Shown: positions 21,925 to 34,093 of the stretch, in pieces
Position numbering within the stretch: the first letter of the stretch is position 1
How the letters are laid out: every line of letters begins with the position of its first letter
NCBI GenBank assembly: GCA_006176705.1
Contig: QRFJ01004844.1
Coordinates: 22,247-86,246 of the forward strand
Direction of reading: 5' to 3'
Source of the DNA: Cocos nucifera
Lineage: Eukaryota; Streptophyta; Magnoliopsida; Arecales; Arecaceae
Length of the DNA: 64,000 bases
The notes under the pieces: generated by a model
Database searches by the model: none
What the model saw: only the letters and a program-made list of their open reading frames with translations
What the model was told of the DNA's origin: nothing
Position numbers and translations under genes: made by a program

Positions 21925-23617
21925 ATCTTTATCTTGGTGCCCCCAAGCCTTGGCAAACCTTTCGACAATGACCTCCTGCACGATCCCGCTATCCCTGCAC
22001 ACTCGATAGCCCCTTGTGCAATCATCGTCTCTGCCAATCCTCTTCAGCTATTATGCATCCTTGAGGCCTTTGGGATGACCATCTCCACCGTTGAAGATCT
22101 ATGCTTGCACCTCTATACCACCCTAAAATTGTAAGATCCCTTCTACTTAGCAGCTGCATCATTTTTTCTAGACTTTTCTAGAGAACCTGCAACGTTTCTA
22201 TACCGACACTCACTGCAAATCCTAACATGATTTTCTCAGAACTACGTCTGCCCTCTTGCACATGCCGCTCCATCTGAAACTGTGCATCACTAATGCTGGT
22301 GCTAGAATATCGATCCTTCCGCACCCTTCTGCTCTAAACTCATGTCAAATTTTTCTCCAATTATGAAGCCACCTCTTTAGAGCTTCACCTATATCCGAAG
22401 TCCATCTAATGCCGCAGAAGCCAACTCTATCATCGAGTCCCTTGAGGTCAACCATCCAATGCTATACTGTTGAGCCTACCGTTGCACCTTGAACATCGTC
22501 GTTGCTCCTTTGAACCCTCCACACTTTATGGATGCCTTCGAAGCCATCTCAGATACCTCCGCAATCCGTGGGCACCTCCAAAATTCAAGAGCTCATCCAA
22601 CTCTTTTAAATCCAATGATTAAACCCTAGAGAATTTTACCCTAATTCTTCTCTTCTACCCCTATACCAGCCATCGCTTTAGTTGCGCTCGGAGAACCATC
22701 CTCCACCTGAACCACGACTCTTTCTAATGTCTCTACAAAAAAAACCTGATCCATGATACTCCTGACTACCTGAGACCTCCTAACGCTTCCTGAGACCTCC
22801 TGGCTCTTCCTGAGACCTGCTCCCGATCTTCCTGAGAAGCCTCTAATACCGTCTGCTAAGATACACTTCTCGACTGCTGTACCGTCGAGCCTCTCTCAAC
22901 CTCTATGCTTTTAGGAAAGCACTTCTTCAGCACTCTAGCACTTTCTGACTCATCTCTATGCCGCTCTACAGCCGTCCAATCCTAACCTACTGGACCTCCA
23001 TGGATCATCCATCTCCATCACTCCTAAGGCTTCGCAAATCCATGCTCTGATCGAATCGCTAAATACATCTTCGGCTACTTTTCCATCTTTCAAACACCGA
23101 AGGACGTATAGTCGCTTCTTTAGACTTTCTTCGATCATTATCCCTTGTAAAATCTCTCTTCAACAATCTTACACTTTCCATCCTTCTAAAGAACCTTGAT
23201 GCTCTATACTGAAATACCTCCCTCGATTGCTGCATCATCGAGCCTCTCTCAGTCCTGCATCTCTAGAGAAGTGCTACTGCAGCACTCCAGTGCTTCCTGC
23301 CTATCACATAACCGTTATACACCCTGACCTTTCCATCAATATCGATCAATAAATTATGCATCAAATTCTTCCACCCTGAGAAAATCTCTTTCCGTTAATC
23401 CTCTCAACCTCCACCTTCAATCCGCTGCTTCTGGTTGGCCAAACTATAGCAATAACAAAGATAGATTTGAGACATACCATGGAATCCTTATGCAGTTTTG
23501 ATTTCATCTTGTACAACTTTTTCTTTCCTTTCATGCACCATCAGACTTTGAAACTTGGCTCTGATACCATATTATAGTCCATAATATTCCAGGCATCACC
23601 TAGCTCTGATAACAAAT
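21925..23617 (-). other. Element D internal region, no gene recognised
   Basis: About 1.7 kb. Repeated CCTGAGACCTCCT-type phrases lie at 22760-22830. Next to the right LTR, an approximately 45-bp piece containing LTR end plus primer site is duplicated (copies around 23545-23570 and 23590-23625). Short frames such as 22956-23138 have no family resemblance. Confidence 0.6.
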
Positions 23618-24495
23618 TATAGATCCATGATATCGCTCGAATGCCAATCATCCTTGACATCACAAGCACCGATATCATATTATGGAAACTCTTGATCTTT
23701 AGCATGAATCTGAAGAAATCTGTGAAGTTCTCTATGGACAACAAACCATCGATCCTCTACCTGGATCTGTGATGCAGCACCTCCCTCCTTGAACTTGAGG
23801 GAGATGCCCCCTTCTCTAGGGCTTCTTTAAGAACCCTAGGATGGCAACTCTAAAGAGAAGAGAAAAGAGAGTTGAGAGAGAAAAGATCTGTATTGATTTC
23901 AGTCTTGAAAATCCTAATACAACCTATGTATTTATACATAGCTATTAGGCTCGACAAAAAAACTTTTCGACTAACCTAATACATGAAAGCACTCACCGAG
24001 CCCATGTACATCCATATCTCCCATGCTCTCATCCTCTGGATCTAGACCCGATCTATACATGAATTAGCTCCCTTAAAATCTCTCAAACCAGATCTTAAGA
24101 CCCTTAGGATCAATCCAGATCTTAGCCCAAAATAGACCCTCGCGTAACTCTATCCACGCACTGAGCCAGCTCAGTCTCAGCATTGAGCCAGCTAAGTTCC
24201 ACTGGGTCGGCTTAGTCTGAAATTGAGCCAGCCCAATCCGATGCCGTGCCAGCAGTCTCGAACGTGCAGCTCTCTATTTTGCCTATGCACTAAGATCTAG
24301 CCAATCTAATTTTGGATTGAGCCAGCTAATCTACAGAAAATTTTTTTTCTATAGTCTTGATTCTTCAGCTTTGGTTCTTTGCTTCATCTTGTATCCTATG
24401 ACTTCGAAGCACCAACCAAGCCCTTGAAATCCTTGGAGCCAACATCGTGACTCCTCTCGTGGCCTTCCAAGGCTTGGGAACACCATAAATCTTCA
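23618..24495 (-). repeat. Element D right LTR
   Basis: 878 bp, a diverged copy of 21046-21924. On the minus strand it starts TGAAGATTTATGG and ends TCTATA before ATTTGTTATCAGAGC. It has the same minus-strand TATA box near 23940. Confidence 0.75.
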
Positions 24496-24509
24496 TAATT
24501 TCTACCACC

Positions 24510-24893
24510 CTTCCTATTGAGAGGATTGAATCAAGATTGGATTTGAACTGACCTACCTATCAGCATTACCTTAAAATCAAGATTAGGTTAAGGCAAAACT
24601 GCCTATCAATTCTTATTTCATACCATAATGGTAATTACTAACATGCCCTACACTAAATCTATTTACTATCGATCTATCTATATAACATTGTCCCAAATGA
24701 AAGGACATCAATTACCTTCAGCCATGTTACAACTGTCATCCAACTATGCCATAGCTAATTTTCAGATGGGTGAACAACCTACGATATTTTGGATGTTTTG
24801 TTATAATAAACTAATGGCCTAATAGATTCCTAATGGCCAAATAAATGCCTAACTGCCTAAGCAAATATCCTCTATAAATAGAGGGCTAGGGTA
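24510..24893 (+). repeat. L2 part 2
   Basis: Colinear continuation of the L LTR, with an intact TATAAATAGAGG promoter box near 24870-24884. It is broken at GGGTA (24889-24893) by copia element M. Confidence 0.85.
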
Positions 24894-27840
24894 TGTTGGA
24901 AATTATATCCTAAAGTCAATCATCTAGATTATAGATGGTTGAGCTAAATATAATTGTACTTAAATTATTAATAAATAAAATTATTCTATTGGCATTTTCA
25001 TCATTTTATGCATCTTCTTGAAATGAACTCTTCTGTAATGAAGTTCTTAGGACTATTTAGACTCGATAAAGAAGGATTTATCGTTTAGTTCTCAAACATG
25101 TTTGCGATCAAATAATTCATTATTATCTAGGATGACAACGTATCGAGTGTAGGTCATTGTGTGCCATAAGTGTTGGTTGTCCTCTTAACCAAAAAGTATA
25201 GAGATACTGTTATGGCATGCAGATGAAGTGTAGGGATATATTTTAGTGAATATGATCCAACTGTGGAGCTCTCTACTATCAAGAGTTGCTTGCAAAGGAT
25301 ATGGATATAAGCATCCCTTAGATATGAGATTACCATGGTAATCTGCAAACAACTCACTACACTTAAGTACCAAATTACCTAAATTTCTAATTCAATGATA
25401 GAAGACTATTGGGTGCAGTCAAGTAGTTGACTTGTCAGTATATGAGTCAAGATGGGATTAACTCCAAGTGTTGGAGCAAATGCATCGCTGTATTTCAATT
25501 TAGCAAATTCTCGATCGAAGTAGTCCTTATGATGGTTGCTAGATTTTGAAATACATTATGGATGAATTTTAGGATTGACAATAAATTCTAGATCATCCTT
25601 TGAGCATCGAGATCAAGGAAATGAATTATACAATAACTATATGCCACAGATTCGTCATTGTTGCGTTGCAATTTTTTGACCTATCCGGACGTTGGGTACC
25701 ATTGCTAGATGGTCACATCGATTGGTATAGAAAATCAGTTCTTGTGCTATTGGCTTAAGAATCGAATCTATGGGATCACATATATAAGAAGTTCCTACCT
25801 GATCTGATGGTTGATCATGAGTTCTGATGATCTAGGACTCTATGGTCAAGAGTTTTACTGGACTAAAACTCTATGATCAGAAGTCCCACTAGACTGAAAC
25901 TCTATTTTTACAGATTTTACTAGACTGAAACTCAGAGTTCTACTTATTTGGGACTCTCTGATCAAGAGTTCCACTAGATTGGGACTCTGTGATCAGGAGT
26001 TTCACTAGACTAGGACTCTACCTTTGTGGGTCTCATTAGATTGAGACTTAGAGTCCTACTTGTTTAAAACTCTTCGATCAAGAGTTCTACTGGTCTGAGA
26101 CTCTATGATCGTGAGTTTTATTTATTTGGGATACTGGGCTCAAGAGTCCCACTGATTTGGGACTCTTTAGGAGTTTCATATTGATAGGATTCTATTGTTT
26201 GGACATACATTCAATTGAGATTTTGATATTTTTGAAGGATTAATTAGTAATTTAATTATTGATTAACTTAATTTAATTGAGCAATAAGGATTTGATCAAA
26301 TTTGATCGAATTGGATTCAATTGGGTTTGATCTGATAAGGTCATGAGATGACCTAATCGCTATGAAAGATTTGATCCTGATTTGATTAGGACCTGGGCCT
26401 AATTAATTTTTAATTTGATTAAAATTTTATTAGATTGGGTTAAGCTTAATTTGGTAGGATTTGATCTAATTTAATTAGGTCTAGAATTATTGGTTTGGTT
26501 GAAACCAATTAAGACAAATTCAAAGTAAGTTTGAATTTAAACTTTCTTCCTCCGCCACCTTGCTTTAACTTTTCCACTCTTGTCTCATGCCCAAAATTTT
26601 TTACATAAGTTTTTCTCTCACAAAAGAAGGTTTCTGCACCCCTCCTCTCATCTACTTTTGACCTGGTCCAAGCATTGGACCAGTTCAAATAAACTTGAAT
26701 TTTGAATTCAAGTTTTGGTTAGTTGGTTGAAACTTCCTGTTCTTATCCTCTCCATGCATCAAACTCATTTCTCACACACACTATTGTGCATTTCTAAGTA
26801 TGGGCACGCAGAAGGAGAGTTCTTCTATGCATCAAATACTCTGGTTTGGCATTGGGAAGAGATAATCTCCACACTTGAATTTTGAATTCAAGTGTTTAGT
26901 TGAAACCATCTAACCTCTTTCTCCCTTATCCAAACCTACATGCAAATCACACTGTTAGCGCACATTTAAAATTGTTTTTCATGTGGGCATGCATGGATTT
27001 ACATGAAAGAAGGCTAAGGGGCATGCGAGGGTTTCTTAGAGAGAGAAAAATAGAGTGGGGTGCATCCGTCTGGGGTGGAAAAGTCAAACTAGGATTCTTG
27101 CGCTTAAAATCTTTACATGCTACTTCTTTTATTTTCTAATCTTTGGTTGCCCATCTAATAGGTATTTTCAGAGAGATGAAAGATAGAGGGAGAGTTCCTT
27201 GATCCGTAAAAGAATATTTTATGAGAAAATTCCAAAGAGAGAGGGCATGAGAGGATTTTTGGTAATCAAGGTTTCCGATGAGTGCAAAACCCTAGAACTG
27301 GGTCTCTAGGTTCGAATGGAGAGATTAAGTGCTGTAAGTATCCGATCATCACCAAACTTCAGACACCAACTCATCATCCTCCATACTCAGTGTTTTAATT
27401 TTTTGGAGTATTCGAGAGATCAGAAAGAAGGTGATTATTAGATCGATCGCGATCAGCCGTCGAAGGCTCCGATTAGGAGCTAGCACTCCAATGGAGTTGG
27501 TCGGGATCAGGAGCTTCGTGTGGATCAATCATAGAGATCAGACAAGTGTGCAGCTATAGCATGATACCACAGCTTATTTTGGTGGATTTAGATTATGGAG
27601 ATTAGCTATCCGCATATAGGTATCGAGTTCTGAATTCGTATCGATCAGCAGATTTAATTTGCTGATCAATCATATTTAAATTTTAAATTATATATTAGCA
27701 TGTCTAGATCCTGAGTAGAATTTATTTGATTAGATCAATGCATGTAGTAGATTAATTTTAGATTAGTCTAATTTTTTTACTACTATATAATTCAAAAATA
27801 TTTTGAAAATGCATGCTTTTACCTTGCTCGATTTTCTTTA
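24894..27840 (+). repeat. Element M 5' LTR (2.9 kb)
   Basis: Starts TGTTGGAAATTATATCC and ends CGATTTTCTTTA (CGATTTTCTTCA in the 3' copy). At 2947 bp it is long for a copia LTR. It holds a minisatellite at 25820-26175. The region 26520-27300, with TTTGAATTCAAGT palindromes and AAAACCCTAG, is shared with 51570-52350. Confidence 0.88.
25820..26175 (+). repeat. Minisatellite in the element M LTR
   Basis: Diverged tandem units of about 35-45 bp built on GACTCT.TGATCA.GAGTT.CACTAGACTG. The 3' LTR has the same array at 40880-41150, cut by K at AGTTC; the intact target is at 26083-26087. Confidence 0.82.
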
Positions 27841-28693
27841 ATAGTATCAGAGCCAGATTGCTTGACATGTCTAATATATGATTAGAAATTAAATATTAGT
27901 ATATTTGATATGCTTAATCTAGATAACTTAGTAATCGAGAATGAATGAGCTACCAAGCCATCCGATCATAAGGGATAAGTATGGTTTAAAGGCCATATCT
28001 TTCTATTCAGTGGGGATCCCTTATGGCGGTAGGGGTGCCACCATAAACTCATTCATTGAGATGAACAGTGAAAAAATTTTAATGATTAAAATTATTTTAA
28101 TTAAAAAATAAATATGAATGTATTTTAGATTAAATCTAAAAGGTTGATTCATAGTTTAATTTTTATTATGTTTTATTTTCTGTTTAAAACTAGCAATAGG
28201 TTATTGTTTGAAAAATGAGCCGACCCATTTTTGAAATGAGTCGACCCATTTGAAAAATAGAAAATAAAATTTTTTTAAAATTTAAAAACTATTTTCAAAA
28301 TGTCGAACCCTGATCCATCAGTCTAAAAACTTAATTAAAAAAATTAAGTATTATCTTCTAGGTTCTAGAATTATGAATTAAAGATCCTAAGATAAAATCA
28401 TAAGACTGTGGGTTAAAGAGTTAGATGAATTAGGTTCATTAATTGGGTTAGACCCAAGATTAGTTAAAGAATAGATTAATCTAGAGTAATCGATCAAATC
28501 TAACCAAGTGTTGAATTAGATTAGATTAAGGACACTCTAGAATCAACTCCAATAATTATAGTTGGACAAGTCCATGTCTTTAACTAGACTAAGATGGACT
28601 TCATTCATGGGCTATGCGGTTAAGCCCAAAATTGCTAGGTTGATCAGATTAAATTTAATTAATTGATTAGTGTTTAAGGTAAGTTTGGCAGTC
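27841..28693 (+). other. Element M leader (primer site to insertion G), no gene
   Basis: Primer-site remnant followed by about 850 bp without a recognisable frame. It has a conserved-looking CATAAGGGATAAG..CCTTATGG..TAGGGGTG block at 27960-28040 whose counterpart is in the leader of element C (minus strand, about 45990-45890). So C and M share leader ancestry. Confidence 0.65.
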
Positions 28694-28698
28694 TAGAT

Positions 28699-30480
28699 TG
28701 ATGCGTGCTAATTTATAGCTATGGCAAGTGCACCAGTCGATCAAGTAATAAAGTGAATGAGTAGAGTATCGTCCCTAGAGGATTGGAAAATAAGTACTGA
28801 AAAGCTCTTTTCTATGCTTTATTTAGAAGATCGATTCATGAGAATAAAAAAAAATTAAAAAAATTAAAAAAAATAATTAAAATAATTAATTTTTTTTTTA
28901 TTAAATAGAGAGAGTGTAAATTATTGAGGTTTTAAATTCAAGAGCAATGGATTACTAAGGCAATCGGTTCACCAACTCAATCAATACGATATTCAGGTTT
29001 TTAGATTAATTTTATTTCATGTGACGGTGGAGTCTCCTAATTTATTCACTACCCTTTGGTCCAGGCATAGCAAATCTATTAATATTTATTAATTACCCTT
29101 TGATCCAAGTGTAATTTAAATAAATATTAATGCATTAGGTTTTGTGAAACCCTCTAATTAAAATACGCTGCGTCCAAAGCGCACTAAAATTTCCGCATGC
29201 ATATGAATTCTAATTTGATTCATAATACAAGGTATATAATCAAGAAGCATTAACATAGATGTACTTGGTCCGTAACATCTATGTTCATCAGATCAATTAG
29301 AAGATGGCCAGTAATCTAAAAGCATTAAGATCAGATTTATATACTCCTCATGAATAAAATTTAAAAATAAATTATACTGAATATTGCATCAAAAGAGTGG
29401 CTACACCTTAGCCTTAGTAAAATAAAATTTAGTTCATGATAACAAATTTAAAAATAGTAAATAAAATAAAAAGCATGAAGAAATTAGACTGTTTGATTGC
29501 TGAAATTGATTATCTGTTGCTCTTGATGCGGAGAACTTGGTGAAGAAGAAGAGGCTCCTTGATATCTCCTCTCTCTTTCTTCCTCTCTCTCTTTCTTTCT
29601 TTTCCTTCTTCCCGTCTCTCTCTGTTTTCTCTCTGATTCTCCTTTCTTCCCTGTTTTTCTTTCTCTCACTGATTTTCTCTGTTTTTCCCTTTTTCTTTTT
29701 TTTTTTTTTTTTTCACGGCAACAGGGCTTTTTATAGATGAAGTCTCCAAAATCCATCCAAAACTCGATTTTAGACTCCTAAAACAATTCAAACTATGATC
29801 TGAATAATTCTGGCCGTGCGATGTTGATCAAACGGTCCAAAAACTACTCAAAAACCCGTTAAAATAACCCAGATCAAGTCGGATTTAATATCAGCCGTTG
29901 GATCATCCAATGGATTGAATCTGGGCCGTCCGATCTCGTTGAAATCAGCCTTCAGACCTTTAGTTTCAGTCGGGATGAATCTCGGCCGTTGGATCTCGAC
30001 CGGGAGCTGCGGATGCCGTCCATCAGCGCCTTCTTCTCGTCCGTCCGATCAAGATTCAGTGAAAACCGCCCGTTGGATCAGCCAGAATTCCCAAATTGCC
30101 CTCCGTGGACCGTGCGCGAGCCCGGTGTTGCGTGGACCGCCGCGTTCTTCAACCAATCAGAGCGCGCCTCCGTCTGTGAAATTCCTGAAATACCCTTCGG
30201 TTGGTCCACCGTACGCCGCGAAAAATGCTGACGTCATCCTGACGTCAGCGTTGCGTCAGCGGTTTTTTTTTTTTTTTTTTTTTTTTTTTGAAATTCGATT
30301 CTGGGCTCGTTTGAAGTCCGTTTTGCCTGAAATTTGTTTCATCTGAATCAGAAAAATGAGATCTTCACATTGGTAGCCTTCTTTCCTACATAAGATTAAT
30401 AAAAGTATCAATTTTTAATAAAATATTTTAATTTATTTTATAATTTAATACTTTTATTAGTATATTTTTACTACTTATCA
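28699..30480 (-). repeat. Element G left (3') LTR
   Basis: 1782 bp; on the minus strand TGATAAGTAG..CGCATCA. It includes a CT-rich tract (29540-29700) and a poly-T run near 30262-30290. Short lysine/arginine-rich or serine/leucine-rich frames across the CT tract are artefacts of its composition. Confidence 0.92.
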
Positions 30481-30830
30481 CACCCCCCAACTTATTCATT
30501 GCTAGTCCCTTAGCAATGTTTTATTTAATACCATATTTTAATAAAATTATTTATCACAGAGATAAAATCTTGGATTAAAGATCAAAAAGTTTAGAAAATA
30601 TTGCTAACTAAGCATTGAGCTTCGGAAGCAAATTTTTTAGTCAATACAATTAAAAACTTTCTTAGAGTACATCAAAGATCTATAGCACTTATGTTCGTGA
30701 TGACTAACTTTAGCATTTCAGTATTAAACTAGAAGAACAAAAGTATCCTCTCTTATCACTTATTTTGGTCAATTTTCTATACATTCTCAATTTTATACTC
30801 ATGAATTAAGGTAGCTTTCACACTGCTTTT

Positions 30831-30875
<45 letters not shown>

Positions 30876-31618
30876 CTGAGCATCCTGGCCTTCCCTTCAC
30901 CGTTTTACGTGAATTTCCACACTTGACCTAGGTGCAGAGACCCAGTTACTAGGCTTTGGGCAATCCACATATACTCTGTCTTTTGCACTTTATTTATAGG
31001 CAGGTAGCTCTTTCCTTAAATTCAAGTTTCTTTGATTAGAATGTATATTAATTACCAATTTTCAGTGATAATTGAATCTTCAGTTGGCTTTATAATCAAT
31101 ACCTACTTTGCCTTGTTAGTGTGCATGTGCAATAAAAAGTGCTAATAATCTTTTAATGACCTAAGTAGGCTGTTAAAAGTTGACCAACTAATCTACTTCT
31201 TTAACTCATTACATTCATTAGCAAATAATTCTATCTTTTATCACTTATCCAGTTTATCTTTGCTCAAGATTTTCTTCTTGAACACATGATTTTTTTTTTT
31301 TTTTTATTTAATTTTTTATTTTTTATATTATTCTATATTATTTTAAAAGGAGAAAGAAAAATAAAGGATGTAATAAAGGATAGGAAAGAATACACCTGAT
31401 TTGGCTCAATCTGGTTCTTTGGAGCTTTGAAATTTTGCTTGAGTTCTCATTGATTTTTCTGTAAAATTGAAAATATACACCAGAGCAGTAAAAGTGCAAC
31501 AACAAATTACTAAAAAAAAATAAAAAAAAATGATCCAAACTAAAAAGAAAAGAAACAACCTATCTAGTAGTTCTGATTTATAGTCTTCAGCTTGACTTTC
31601 TTTGAATTCTAAAGTGGA
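30481..31618 (-). other. Element G region between gag-protease and 3' LTR
   Basis: About 1.1 kb without coding signal. It contains a 30-plus-base poly-T run (30830-30870) and two A/T tracts (31290-31330). A conserved block (ACGTGAATTTCCACACTTGACCTAGG type, 30909-30940) has a counterpart in element E near 57040-57070. It lies where pol would be in an autonomous element. Confidence 0.7.
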
Positions 31619-33964
31619 TCAATCTGGTGCCACTTCAATTGGAATACTTTCATGTTTGATCGAATCCTCTTTCAATTTGACATTGCTTGCTTTTATAGTC
31701 TCAAACTTATTTTCTACAGAATTCTCATATAATGGATTGTCAATAATGTCAATTAGAAAACAAGTTTGATTATCAGGATGTTTAATATCTTTAAAAACAT
31801 TAAAAGTAACTTGTTCATCTTGGACTCTAAGAATTAATTTTCCTTGTTGAATATCTATTAAAGCTCCTCCAGTAGCTAAAAAGGGTCTCCCTAAAATAAG
31901 GGGTACATCATAATCTTCTTCCATATCAAGAACAATAAAATCAACAGGGAAAATAAACTTGTTTACCTTTACCAAGACATCCTCCACTATACCTTTTGGA
32001 TATTTAATGGATCTGTCGGCTAATTGAAGAGTAATAGTGGTAGGCTTTGGTTCTCCTAGACCCAGCTTTTTGAAAATAGAAAAAGGCATGAGGTTAATGC
32101 TTGCTCCTAAATCACATAAAACTTTATCAAAACTACAATCACCAATAATGCAAGGGATAGTAAAACTCCCTGGATCTTTTAGCTTCTGTGGTAATTTATT
32201 TTGAAGTATTGCTGAGCATTCTTCATTCAAATTTATTCTCTCATGCTCTTTCAGCTTTTTCTTATTTGTTAAGATTTCTTTAAGAAACTTGGCATACCTG
32301 GGCATTTGAGTAATAGCATCTACAAAAGGAATATTAATATGTAAATTCTTTAGAATTTTGAAAAAGTTAGAAAATTCCTTATCTGGATGCTGCATTTGTC
32401 TTTCTGGGAATGGCAGTGGCGGCACGTAGGGCTTCACATTTGGATCAGCAAACCGTATACCTGGAGACCATCCATCTGCTGGTTGTTTTGGTGACTGACG
32501 AGTTTGAGTTGATGGTTCTTTATTTGTAGTTGGCTCTTCGGTCCCATTCTTCTGATGTGGCTCCTCCAGCTTTGTACCACTTCTTAGGGTGATAGCATTG
32601 ACTTGCTCCCTTGGATTTGTCTCCGTATTGCTTGGCAAGGATCCTTGAGGTCTCTCGGAGATTATCTTAGCCATTTGACCTATTTGCATCTCCAAGTTTC
32701 GAATTGCTGCTGTTTGGTCCTGCCTAAGTTTGACTTCCAAATTTTTTAAAGTTGCTTCTTGGTTTTGTATGAATTTGACCATTAGCTCTTCCATGTTAGA
32801 CTTCTTTTCAGGTACTTGGAATCCCGGGGGTGGTTGTTGTGCTGCATTTTGATTGCTCCATGAGAAATTTGGATGCTGTCTCCACCCTTGATTGTATGTG
32901 TTGGAGTAGGGATTGTTTTGTTGCGGCCTGAAAAAATTACCAATATAATTAGCTGTTTCAGTTGTTTTAGCAAAAGGATTACCTGTCTGGCAATTATTCG
33001 TATCATGTCCTCCTCCACACAGATCACAAGTAATGCTCTGAACATGCATAGCTGTTCCCTTTAAGTTGTTGACTTCGGCTCTGAGGGCTGCAATTTCAGC
33101 TAGTAAGGTTGGCACGCAATCTACTCCCTGCACAGCTGCTAGTCTTTTTGGCATCATGCGCTCTGTCTGCCATTGATAGCTATTTGATGCCATCTCATCG
33201 ATTAGATCGAATGCTTCTTCCTCTGTTTTTCGGTTAATGGTTCCTCCTGCTGCTGCATCAATCATAGAACGATTAGTAGGAGATAAACCATTATAGAAAG
33301 TTTGTACCTGAAGCCATACGGGTAGTTGATGATGTGGACATCTCCTCAATAATTCCTTGAAACGTTCCCAAGCCTCATATAGTGTCTCCATGTCCATCTG
33401 CATAAAGGAAGTGATATCGTTGCGCATCTTAGCAGTCTTGGAAGGTGGAAAGTACTTGGCTAAAAATTTTTGGGCTAGGACATCCCAAGTTGTGATAGAA
33501 CCTGCCGGAAGAGAATGAAGCCAATTTTTAGCTTTATCCCGTAAAGAGAAAGGAAATAACCTTAATCTAATAGCATCATCCGACACCCCATTAATTTTAA
33601 AAGTATCGCAAAGTTCAAGAAAATTAGAAATATGGGCATTCGGATCATCATGCACGTGTCCACTGAATTGGACAGTTGATTGAATCATCTGGATCATCGC
33701 CGGTTTTATTTCGAAGTTGTTTGCTCGTACAGGCGGTCTCCTGATGCTCGAAGCTGCATCGGCTACAGATGGTGTAATATAATCATTTAATGATCGATAT
33801 ACTGGTCGAATAGCTTCATGCTGTCCTTCAGTCGCCATATCCAATCCTAGATTGATGTCGTTAGGATCTTCAGCTGCCATGTTTCTCTCTTGCTGTAATC
33901 TTCTAATAGTTCTTTCAATTTCTGGATCTAAAGGTAGTAAGTTACTATGTCCAGTACGTGTCAT
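31619..33964 (-). CDS. Gag-protease polyprotein of element G (Athila-like Ty3/gypsy), intact 781 residues
   Basis: One uninterrupted frame beginning MTRTGHSNLL about 100 bp after the primer site. The gag capsid-like domain lies at about residues 85-260 (KDKAKNWL-type RDKAKNWLHSLP at 142-153, WERFKELLRRCPHH at 199-212). A zinc knuckle C313-x2-C316-x3-H320-x4-C325 is one residue shorter than the usual CX2CX4HX4C. A Gln/Asn-rich linker and a short coiled-coil-like stretch (about 385-435) follow. The aspartic protease is at about 600-705, with CDLGASINLMP at 617-627 and the flap/C-terminal signature PLILGRPFL near 688-696. It packages RNA into virus-like particles and matures gag. No frame for pol follows. 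It is likely translatable. Confidence 0.93.
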   Translation of the reverse strand: MTRTGHSNLLPLDPEIERTIRRLQQERNMAAEDPNDINLGLDMATEGQHEAIRPVYRSLNDYITPSVADAASSIRRPPVRANNFEIKPAMIQMIQSTVQFSGHVHDDPNAHISNFLELCDTFKINGVSDDAIRLRLFPFSLRDKAKNWLHSLPAGSITTWDVLAQKFLAKYFPPSKTAKMRNDITSFMQMDMETLYEAWERFKELLRRCPHHQLPVWLQVQTFYNGLSPTNRSMIDAAAGGTINRKTEEEAFDLIDEMASNSYQWQTERMMPKRLAAVQGVDCVPTLLAEIAALRAEVNNLKGTAMHVQSITCDLCGGGHDTNNCQTGNPFAKTTETANYIGNFFRPQQNNPYSNTYNQGWRQHPNFSWSNQNAAQQPPPGFQVPEKKSNMEELMVKFIQNQEATLKNLEVKLRQDQTAAIRNLEMQIGQMAKIISERPQGSLPSNTETNPREQVNAITLRSGTKLEEPHQKNGTEEPTTNKEPSTQTRQSPKQPADGWSPGIRFADPNVKPYVPPLPFPERQMQHPDKEFSNFFKILKNLHINIPFVDAITQMPRYAKFLKEILTNKKKLKEHERINLNEECSAILQNKLPQKLKDPGSFTIPCIIGDCSFDKVLCDLGASINLMPFSIFKKLGLGEPKPTTITLQLADRSIKYPKGIVEDVLVKVNKFIFPVDFIVLDMEEDYDVPLILGRPFLATGGALIDIQQGKLILRVQDEQVTFNVFKDIKHPDNQTCFLIDIIDNPLYENSVENKFETIKASNVKLKEDSIKHESIPIEVAPD

Positions 33965-34093
33965 GCAATGAACAACAATTTTTTTTTTTTTTTTTTTAAA
34001 ATAATAAAATTAAAAATAAATTTCTAAAGTAAAGCTAGGATCAAAATTTCAATATTGTTTTAAACTCAATCCCCGGCAACGGCGCCAAAAACT

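Larger units (their letters stand above)
21005..24497 (-). mobile_element. Element D: LTR element on the minus strand with iMet-type primer site, no coding region seen
   Basis: Two direct LTRs, 21046-21924 and 23618-24495, each flanked on the minus strand by a primer site complementary to initiator tRNA-Met (TGGTATCAGAGC at 21042-21031; a mutated TGTTATCAGAGC at 23614-23603). The 1.7-kb internal part has no recognisable gag or pol. Host LTR L2 is flanked by ATTTCTATTACC (20993-21004) and ATTTCTACCACC (24498-24509), a 12-bp near duplication. The left LTR is followed by a short stretch of primer-site and leader instead of host DNA, so D is a truncated tandem form and not a simple insertion. Confidence 0.72.

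Noticed and set aside
29484..29756. Lysine/arginine/glutamate-rich frame, and its copy at 34828-35183
   Set aside because: It is a translation of the CT-rich tract in the G LTRs; both copies share it because the LTRs are identical, and the opposite strand gives an equally open serine/leucine/phenylalanine frame.
31338..31538. Possible small membrane protein frame downstream of G gag
   Set aside because: Made from A/T homopolymer tracts; no conserved counterpart in E.
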